Positions 56,523 to 64,000 of a stretch of 64,000 nt of DNA are shown here, in pieces. Source of the stretch: Piezodorus guildinii. Taxonomy: Eukaryota > Arthropoda > Insecta > Hemiptera > Pentatomidae. Both the position numbers and the translations under genes were made by a program. Below the pieces are notes generated by a model. The model was not told the origin of the DNA, did no database searches, and worked only from the letters and a program-made list of their open reading frames with translations. The stretch lies in NCBI GenBank assembly GCA_023052935.1, contig CM041294.1:43434736-43498735 (forward strand). The letters run 5' to 3'. Every line of letters begins with the position of its first letter. Position 1 is the first letter of the stretch.

Positions 56523-57009
56523 AAAAAAAGTATCTATATTAATAAAATATTAAACTTTAAGAAGTATATAATATATTTAATTTATTTTCCTCGTGAGTAG
56601 AAATATATAAAAAAAGTAGCAACATAAATTTTTAAAGAATTATGGAAGCCATTGGCTGTCTTGTACAAAGTCAGACCCTCAAGGCTATGTTTCACCAGTG
56701 ACAACTTTTCTCGGAACTTTTACTTAGATTAATCTTTGACCGTGCAGATGTCTTATGTTGTTTTTGTACAAGACATATCTTTACTGGAAGTCTGTCCTTG
56801 CCATGCGCCGTCCGATCCACTGCATTGTATCTTACGTCCATAGTCGTTCCTCATGGCTACATTTCCACTCTATCATTCTCTATGTTTGAAATTAGTTTGT
56901 TGTAATGTAGATTTCAATCAACATGATTGAAAGAAGTAACTTAGTATATCGAAATAAATTAATTACTACAATTCGAATTTAATTTTCTTAATTAAAAATC
57001 ATAACGGAA
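56523..57009. other. No gene seen
   Basis: AT-rich. 56640-56860 is less AT-rich (GCCATTGGCTGTCTTGTACA) but has no coding frame or matching repeat. Confidence 0.45.
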
Positions 57010-58465
57010 AAAAAATCTGGTGAGCGCAACACACGACTTTCACTTACCTCCGTTGTTATAATCAATTTAAATAGTATTTAATAATTTTTTAAATACGCTT
57101 ATATATAATAATAAATTGTTTAAGAATTAACTACATTGAATTTCCATAGAAACACGTGTTTTATTAAATAATCTATTTTGAAAATATCTATAACAATATT
57201 TTTTCTACACTCATTAGCTTTCCAACGGTATATTATACGTCTATATTATAGTTTATATGTTCAAAAATACATAAATTGCATCAACAAATATTTTTGGTAT
57301 TTTCTCTTTTAGTTAGATATCATATTCGTTCAAATTATCTATTTATCAGTTTTTATAAGTACTAAAAAGATGATATAGTTATTTTTAGAGATTCTACACA
57401 ATTATAGATACTTTAGAGTAAGAAAAATAAACATATTGGCATTTAAGCCATGATAGACTATTTCAATTAGATTGAAACCTACATGATACAAAAGCCTATT
57501 AAATTTTACATTGATATAGGGAGTTTTATCAAAATCATCAGAGCCGTTTTTGAGAAAATCGTAAAAAGGTGCTAAATGCATGCTGTAAAGTGCTCTTATG
57601 GTTAGCTAGCTGATTTTCATGAAAAAGTTGGTATGTAACATCTCGGGTGTATAGTAGTCTTAAATATGAAATTTCATTATTGTACTACTTTTCGTTTTTT
57701 TGCTAGACTTATCACACACACACACACACACACAGACCTTTTTGCGGGACTTCTTTATCGGCTTTTCATCACTCTCTATTAACTTTTTAAAGCTTGTATA
57801 TGAGATAATATTTTTTCTATAATCTTTAGCTTTCCAACGGTATATTATACATGTATACTACTGTTATTAAGTTAAAAAACAAACATTTCATTAAAAAAAT
57901 ATTTTGTCAGTTTTCTCCTGTAGTTGTTTTTCAAATTCGCTTAACATGCATATTTATCAATGATAACAAGATACGTTTTTTATAGGATCTACAAAATTAA
58001 AGGTATATTAGAAGAAGAAAATTTAAAATATCGGCATTTAAGCCCTGTCAGATCATTTTAATCTGAATGAAACCTACATGATATTAAAGCCCATTAAATT
58101 GTACATCTATATAGCGAGTTTAATCAAAATCGTCAGGGCCGTTTTTGAGAAAATCATAAAAAAAGTGCGGTATGCTTTGTATAAAGTGGCTTTTCTGGTT
58201 AGCAGATTTTGATGAAAAAGTTTTTGTAACATATCAGGCGTGTAGTTGTGTTAAATATGAAATTTCAGTTTCATAGGACGTTTCGTTTTCGCCCGGGAGT
58301 TACCACACACACACAGACCTTTTTGCGGGACTTGGTTATTTGGACTCAGGGGATTCTAAAACGTGTATTTTCAATGAAAACTGAAATTCGAAAATTTTCA
58401 CGATCGCAAGAATTTCCCTTACTATATATTTCGTACATATGTAAGTGAAAGTAAATATATATCAT
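57010..58465 (+). repeat. Two tandem copies of dispersed repeat D
   Basis: Copy one runs from 57010 (CTGGTGAGCGCAACACACGA, CTTTCACTTACCTCCGTTGT) to about 57775. Copy two starts inside the element (TTTTCATCACTCTCTATTAA) and runs to 58465 with TTCCCTTACTATATATTTCG and the end ATGTAAGTGAAAGT. Both contain a CACACA run before AGACCTTTTTGCGGGACTT. ACTTTCACTTAC at the start and GTAAGTGAAAGT at the end are inverted, which suggests terminal or subterminal inverted repeats. No coding frame was seen. Confidence 0.9.
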
Positions 58466-59261
58466 TTACAGTGTTTTTTTTTTTGGTTTATATAGTCAGT
58501 TGTAGCAAGCAGTTTGTTTTAAAAATGTTTGTACTATAAAATACATTCTTTTGGCTAACTGGAAGAGGTCACCTCGATATAGAAAAAAAAATGGGTTAGG
58601 TTGTACTACCAGGAAGCTTTTAACTAATATCTTGTAGAATGTCTAGAGTCTTGTGGAAGGGTAGTGCGTAAATTTGCAGCTGTACTAGCAAACTAATTAA
58701 CTAATTTTTGGAAATACGTTCTCCAAATACCTAAGGTGGAGCTTATGCAATAATCAACTGCACTCCTAGCTGCTAGGGCCAATCCATAAAATGATATCGT
58801 CCCTATAAGAATCGAATATGAAAATTGACACTGCAATAAACTCGTTAAACAATATTCAACAACAAAAACAACGTTTTATTCTCTCCTTGAGGTTATCCAT
58901 TACTAACTAAAAAAAACATGTGTTTTTTACAATATATACAGTGCTTAGTGTTATCACAGACACTTTTGAAGCGAGCAAGATAAAGCAAGTAAAACGAAGT
59001 AATACATTTAAAAATTGGCCATATTAGATACTTTATTCCAGCAATTTCCGGGAATTCAGAAGGGGCTAGAGTTTCGACGATTTGCAACAAGCCATTTCCG
59101 CAATGCAAGAGTAAAATATCGAATCTGAAAAACGAGATTTTTCATATTCGATAGTTGGAAATGGTAGGAACGATATGTCGTCTTCACAATCAGAGTGTTT
59201 GAAGTTCTTTTCTGTAAGGAACTTCAATAATTCATATATTTATTAAAGTCTATATCTGTTT
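58466..59261. other. No gene seen
   Basis: AT-rich with no gene-like feature; the 71-codon minus frame at 58893-59108 has no recognisable content. Confidence 0.45.
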
Positions 59262-59345
59262 GTTTGTTTTGGTTTTAAGGCAGAAAACCTCAAGGTCATG
59301 AACGCCTGTGAACCTTTAATGATTAATGATGAGGATGAGATTAGA
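59262..59345 (+). repeat. Short retroposon-like block, copy 1
   Basis: GTTTTGGTTTTAAGGCAGAA, then AACCTCAAGGTCATGAACGC. The same block is found inverted at 59880-59960 (GGCATAAAATCC, GGGGTCATAAACGCCTATAG on the minus strand) next to a TTGTTGTTG run. This suggests a LINE or SINE 3' end. Confidence 0.5.
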
Positions 59346-59702
59346 AAATAAATGACATAAATAAAAATAAAAAATTGGGAAAAAAGGAAAAATAAATAAA
59401 TAACATAAAAGAAAATTCTTATATTAAAAAAAAACAGAATAAAATTAAAACAGTCCTTAAAATATTAAAAGCTGGCATATCCTTCGAAAAAGTAAAATTT
59501 ATGCGTAACCAACCGTCCCTCTTTAATATAGACAATTAAACTTATATGCCCAGTAAAAGTTTAATATCTATATATTTGGACTCAGACCTAATACATCCTC
59601 CACACTCTCCAATTATGAATACATTATTCCGTCGCTGTTCAGGTTTCTTTAGAGTCACCTATTATTAAATAAAATATAGTCTTTTAATTTAATTTCAATT
59701 TT

Positions 59703-59845
59703 ATCTACTATTTTACCTTATTATTATCTATCTACTATTTTACCTTATTATTATATATCTACTATTTTACCTTATTATTATCTATCTACTATTTTACCTT
59801 ATTATTATCTATCTTATTATTATCTATATATCTATCTACCTTATT
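59703..59845. repeat. Tandem repeat, 27-bp unit, about 4 copies
   Basis: CTACTATTTTACC begins at 59705, 59732, 59759 and 59786, each followed by TTATTATTATCTAT. Degenerate units continue to 59845. Confidence 0.92.
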
Positions 59846-59879
59846 TTTATCTTAGTTTATTAATTTTGAGTTATTGATT

Positions 59880-59960
59880 TTAATCAAAGAGGACTATAGG
59901 CGTTTATGACCCCTGGATTTTATGCCTCAAAATCCCAAACAACAACAACTCATGCTATGT
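59880..59960 (-). repeat. Short retroposon-like block, copy 2
   Basis: On the minus strand, TTGTTGTTGTTTGGGATTTT, then GAGGCATAAAATCCAGGGGT. It is the inverted counterpart of 59262-59345. Confidence 0.5.
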
Positions 59961-60649
59961 AGTACTGATACTTGCAATCGGGAAGAGAGTTGCTGTATTT
60001 AAAAGTGTCTTTTTTAGTATGATAATCCTAATTACCACTGAAATATTTCGATTCCAAACCCTTTTAAAATGGGAATCGAGTCAAAAATGGTGGTTCTCGT
60101 CCATTTTGAATCGTATCCTATATACAGGATATGCCGATTTTTAAGAATCCTTTAAAAAAGAATGGCGACTTGAACATCAAATACAAAAGTAGATAACTAA
60201 AACAGTCTTTGAAATATTAAATCAGGCATATCCTTCAAAATAGTAAAATTAGTCCTTAGATTCTTTCTTGCATCATGAAGAGAGTTGCTACATTAAAAAG
60301 TGTCTTTTTAAGTGTTGTTCTGAATGAAAAGAAGTGTCATTTGAAAATAAAAAGTTTCATTTCACCATTCAAATAAAGAAACGCCCCTGCCCGTGAACTG
60401 ATATAGCAGTAACTAGAGAAACAGAAAAAGGAAATTCACGGACAAGAAATTGTAGGAGACGATGAGACGTTCCCGAAGGTTAGAAAAAAGAAATACACAT
60501 CCTACCCAGAGAAGAAGCCGCCAGGCGACACAGGCATCATCATTCAACTAAGTCAATTATTATTTTAATTGAAATAGTTGTTTAATTTATCTTTAAAAAA
60601 TAAATTATTTCTAATAATATTCTAACAAAGAAAAAATAATACCTCTGAC
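59961..60649. other. Anonymous DNA with internal duplication
   Basis: Blocks AAACAGTCTTTGAAATATTA and GAGAGTTGCTACATTAAAAA near 60200-60300 repeat blocks near 59450 and 59985 in the same order. So 59440-60040 and 60190-60320 share a diverged duplicated unit. No coding content. Confidence 0.45.
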
Positions 60650-60930
60650 ATGAGTATCTGGGAAAACGGGTCCAACGATTTTGATTAAACTCGGTATATC
60701 GATGTAACATATTAGCTTTAATATACTCATCAATTGGCTTTAATATCCTGTAAGTTTCATTCTGATCGAAATAACCTGACAGGTCTTACATGCCAATATT
60801 TTAAATTATCTTTCTTTAAAGTACCTTTCCTTTTGTAGATTAAAAAAAATGAAGCATTATTAACATTGATGAAAACGACTAATTATTCATATAATTAAAT
60901 ATACGTTAAACGAATTTTATAACCAACTAT
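60650..60930 (-). repeat. Dispersed repeat D, middle part, inverted relative to the next copy
   Basis: Minus strand: GTTAAACGTATATTTAATTA-like start, then AGGAAAGGTACTTTAAAG, CTGTCAGGTTATTTCGATCA, GATATTAAAGCCAATTGATG and CATCGATATACCGAGTTTAA. It shares with 61488-61750 the diagnostic extra AAGTATATTAAAGC-like insertion, so the two are sister copies forming an inverted pair. Confidence 0.85.
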
Positions 60931-61023
60931 GAATAACCAAGAAAAGATTAAAAAATCCGGTTTTCACAACACATGAGATTCACGTATCCCCGTTGTTGAA
61001 ATCAATTAAAATGTTTTTAAATA

Positions 61024-61257
61024 AAGACTTAGGTCTCGGGTTCAAACCCGCAGGTAGCCCTAGGATTTTTTAATGGGAGTAAAAAATCCTTAGTTATGCC
61101 GTCCTTCGGAGGGGACGTTAAAAGGTGGTCCCGAGCCTGTGCGATGTCAGGTACTCGTTAAAGATCCCTATCCTAATAAAACCTGGATAGGAAAAATTTA
61201 GGACTCCCACTGTAGCATCGTCCGATTAGCCACAGCAGCATTAAGTGACGTTAAATA
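61024..61257 (+). mobile_element. SINE-2 copy inserted in D
   Basis: Starts in the tRNA-like head (CTCGGGTTCAAACCCGCAGG), then CCCTAGGATTTTTTAATGGG, GCCGTCCTTCGGAGGGGACG, GGTGGTCCCGAGCCTGTGCG, AGATCCCTATCCTAATAAAA, GTAGCATCGTCCGATTAGCC and the end AGTGACGTTAAATAATTA. The A box part is missing. Confidence 0.9.
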
Positions 61258-61862
61258 ATTATTGAGTTTCAATGGAAACATTTGTTTCAGATTAAATAAT
61301 GTAAGAATATAAATTATTATCTGATATAATCAGCTAACTATTTTTTTTTTTCGTTTTTCTGTATAAAAGATAAATGTTTTATACATTTCTTAGCTTTCCA
61401 ACGGAGTATTATACATTTACACTATTAATGCTTTTGGTAAAAATTACTTTAAAAAATATGGTTTTTGATTTATTTTTTTCGTTATTTAGTTATAAAATTC
61501 TTTTAACGTATATTTAATTATATGTATGTTTAGTCGTTTTTCATCAATGTTAAGGTTTCATTTTTTTGAATCAACAAAATGAAAGGTACTTCAAAGGAAG
61601 ATAATTAAAAATATTGGCATTTAAGCCCTGTCAGGTTGTTTCGATCAGAATGAAACTTACAGGATATTAAAGCCAATTGATAAGTATATTAAAGCCAAAT
61701 ATTAAAGCTAATATGTTACATCGATATACCGAGTTTAATCAAAATCGTTAGAGCTGTTTTCGAGAAAATCGTAAAAAGGTGCAAAATGCATGGTATAAAG
61801 TAGTTTTGTCGGAAAGTAGATTTTAATGAAATAGTTGCTGTAACGTCTAGGGCGAATATTCT

Positions 61863-62814
61863 CAAAGGGTATCCCGGCTCTGCATGGTAAATCTGCCCCC
61901 GTGACCTTTTTGACCGAAAATTTGGTGATCAGTGAGTATCAAATAAAAATAATTCACTTACATGTTTAGCTTTTTAAATGAAAAGATTTAAAAAAAAGAA
62001 AAACGTTTTTCAATTTTATAATTTTTTTATTGTAAAATTTGGAATTAATTAATGATGATTTTTTCTCTGATTCTTAGGAGCCAAATACATGAAAAAATTA
62101 TATAATCATGATTCTTAAACAAAAAGCCGATTTTTAGCAGAAGAAATAATATTAAAATACATATTTTTTTAAACTTTTGAAAGGTGTCAATCACAATTTT
62201 TTTTTCTGAAAACGTCTTTTATAGTCCTCCATTTAACTTATATTTCTTATTATGATTGAAAAATGTGTAAACAAATATTTCGCAATAAAATTCAGAATTA
62301 CATTACTTATTTTACTAAAAAATGATTAGATAAAGGCTATGTTTTACAAAAAGGGCACAAGACTAACGCTAGGACTCTATAACACCATCTATTTAGCCAC
62401 TAATAATCATTTCTTTTAACATCTCGCTTGTTCTTATATAGAGGAGTATAAAAGACGTTTTCAGAAAAAAAAAATCTTGAATGGCACCTTTCAAAAAGGT
62501 TAAAAAAAATATTTTTAATTTCCTTCTTCCGCTAAAAATCGGCTTTTTGTATAAGAATCATGATCATATAATTTTTTTATGTATTTGACTCCTAAGAATC
62601 AGGGAAAAAATTTTAATTAAAAAAATAATTCTAAATTTTACTATTAAAAATAAAAAAATCGAAAAAAGAGGCTTTTTAAAAATCTCGAAAACTGCTTGGT
62701 TTACAGCTAAAAATTTAGGTGAATTATTCTTATTTGACACCAAACTAATCCCCCAAGTTTGAGACAAAAATGCCACGGGGGCAGATACCCTTTGATTACT
62801 GGTTATACCCTTTG
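61863..62814. mobile_element. Foldback element with long inverted arms, inserted in D
   Basis: Ends CAAAGGGTAT at 61863 and its complement ATACCCTTTG at 62814. The arms extend inward with matches such as TCTGCCCCCGTG, AGCCGATTTTTAGC and GAAAACGTCTTTTATA/TATAAAAGACGTTTTC, to about 62238 and 62445. This leaves an inner spacer of about 200 bases with TTTAGCCACTAATAATCATT. The 88-codon minus frame in the right arm is chance. A clear target duplication was not found. The class is unknown. Confidence 0.8.
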
Positions 62815-62953
62815 AAATTTCAGTTTCCATTTTCGAGCTAAACTTACTACACCCTAAACGGGTATTTCCGGTAAAACTTTGTATTAAAATTTTTTTTTAT
62901 GATTTAGGAAAGATATTTATGTTAAGTGAAATTAAAAAAGTGAAATACTGCTT

Positions 62954-63180
62954 CTAACATGCGATTCGGGTTAATTGAAAGAAAAATAAATTTTCAAGTT
63001 CTTTTTTGTACAATAAATCTAATATCCGTTGCTGATATTTTGTAATATCTGCCCTAACCAAGATAAAGTCGAAACCAGCTAGAGCTCGCTGAACCCAAAT
63101 CTCAATTTCCTGACAATCCTGGAAATAGGCCCGAGGCAGTCTCACTTCGGATCCTTTGAAAACTTCCTCGCCTCAATCAA
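62954..63180 (-). pseudogene. Protein-like open segment, unknown
   Basis: A 63-codon minus frame from 63145, extendable in frame upstream to about 63190, reads GSEVRLPRAYFQDCQEIEIW, then VQRALAGFDFILVRADITKY and ends ELENLFFFQLTRIAC. Its composition is protein-like, with no motif I can name. It could be a host exon or a transposon fragment. Confidence 0.3.
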
Positions 63181-63528
63181 TGCCCTTCTTTTCGAAAACT
63201 TAGTTTGTTTATATTTGACGTTATACGCTAAAAAGTTACAAAATATATCCAGTTTCACATTTCCGCTAATAAATACATAAGTATCCAAGTAGAATGTAGC
63301 ACGTTAGAGTTACTAAGGTAACTCCAAAACTTATGATTATTATTTGTACTATAAAGGGCTATTTTAGTATTAATAAACATTGATAAACAATCTTAGTAAG
63401 TTTATAATTATTAAAGTAAATCTTCCAATTTTACTGCTTTAATCGATGATAATTTGGTCGTTTGTCAAACAGCTGTTAGGATAATAGTCGAAATGTTCAT
63501 TGTTTTCTAGTTAGTACTCATAAAATTT

Positions 63529-63819
63529 TTGCAGATGTATGTCGGCCCGCAGAAGTATATTCTGGACCCACAGAAGTCGTGCCCAGTTTGTGATGGAGAC
63601 GCATTGGAAGATTGTTTCCATTTTTTTGCTCGATGTCCCACATACCATGAAAATAGAACCCGTTTCATGCCCGTATTAAATGAGGTGAGTACTGACGGCT
63701 TTTATGAAATTCTTGCGGAACCCCACGAAATAGACCTGAAATCATTATTTATTTTTGTCAAAGAGAATCTTAAAATAAGATTTCAACATCTTTCTTCTCA
63801 GAATGTTAATTACTGTTAA
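63529..63819 (+). pseudogene. C-terminal CCHC end of a LINE ORF2
   Basis: A 96-codon frame ending at a stop. It contains KSCPVCDGDALEDCFHFFAR and CPTYHENRTRF: C-x2-C-x9-H-x4-C, the zinc-finger-like motif found at the C-terminus of R1-, I- and Jockey-type LINE proteins, followed by a short helical tail. No RT lies upstream. The frame starts right after TTTTTGCAG, so a spliced exon is formally possible, but a 5'-truncated LINE is more likely. Confidence 0.6.
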
Positions 63820-64000
63820 AAGTTTCAAGACTTATTATTTTGTAGGGATTAAGTATTTGCTAAAGTACTATTATTATTACATTATTTATTGATATTCTTA
63901 TATTTAATTTATGTATATGATTAATGAAAGTAATCATAAAAATAGCAGAACCTTTAGTTTATTGCTGTATTGCTAGTGATAAATTTATTTTTTGTGCTGT

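Larger units (their letters stand above)
60958..62860 (+). repeat. Dispersed repeat D, long copy with two nested insertions
   Basis: Pieces 60958-61022 (ACAACACATGAGATTCACGT, CCCCGTTGTTGAAATCAATT), 61258-61862 (TTGAGTTTCAATGGAAACAT to TAACGTCTAGGGCGAATATT) and 62815-62860 (AAATTTCAGTTTCC, CTAAACTTACTACACCC) are consecutive parts of D. They are separated by a SINE-2 and by a foldback element. This shows D is older than both insertions. Confidence 0.85.

Overview
This window looks like intergenic and intronic DNA from an insect nuclear genome. It is AT-rich, contains no bacterial-style gene clusters, and is full of microsatellites and decayed mobile elements. The insect assignment rests on one exon that reads like an odorant receptor (27519-27789, a family restricted to insects) and one that reads like an arthropod tachykinin-type neuropeptide receptor (14343-14493). 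Both exons are GC-rich islands with canonical reading frames in an AT-rich background. The order of insect cannot be decided from what is visible.

Layout. 0-6.3 kb: an open ORF1 of a Jockey-like LINE running off the left edge, then two decayed Jockey-like ORF2 copies. 7-12 kb: a mariner fragment fused to a foreign segment, a three-copy unclassified repeat, and a hAT element with an 8-bp target duplication that contains a 1-kb palindrome. 13-16.5 kb: a tRNA-derived SINE, the neuropeptide receptor exon, and a cluster of inverted-repeat elements with a stem-loop next to CGAAACG, one of them hammerhead-like. 18-19.5 kb: two mariner copies. 20-26.9 kb: LINE and SINE debris. 27.5 kb: the odorant-receptor-like exon. 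29-34.7 kb: LINE ends, an internally deleted LINE, and a serine-protease-like segment. 34.9-37.3 kb: a GA microsatellite bracketed by an inverted repeat, TA repeats and a 109-bp minisatellite. 37.7-40.7 kb: the best preserved element, an RTE-type LINE of about 970 codons with two in-frame stops. 40.8-50 kb: more Jockey-like copies, SINEs and the large dispersed repeat called D here. 51-52 kb: an internally deleted mariner. 53-58.5 kb: a mariner relic, LINE relics and two tandem D copies. 59-63 kb: a nested stack, in which a D copy is interrupted by a SINE and by a foldback element. 63.5 kb: a LINE C-terminus.

Family names used below (JA, JB, JC for Jockey-like LINEs; SINE-1 to SINE-3; D; MarA, MarB) are local labels based on similarity between copies inside this window, not database names. 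No multi-gene pathway or operon-like system is visible. The biology is host exons embedded in layers of nested transposons. The most unusual items are the mariner copies sharing a foreign internal segment, the hammerhead-like palindromic element, the repeated serine-protease-like segment and the large D family.
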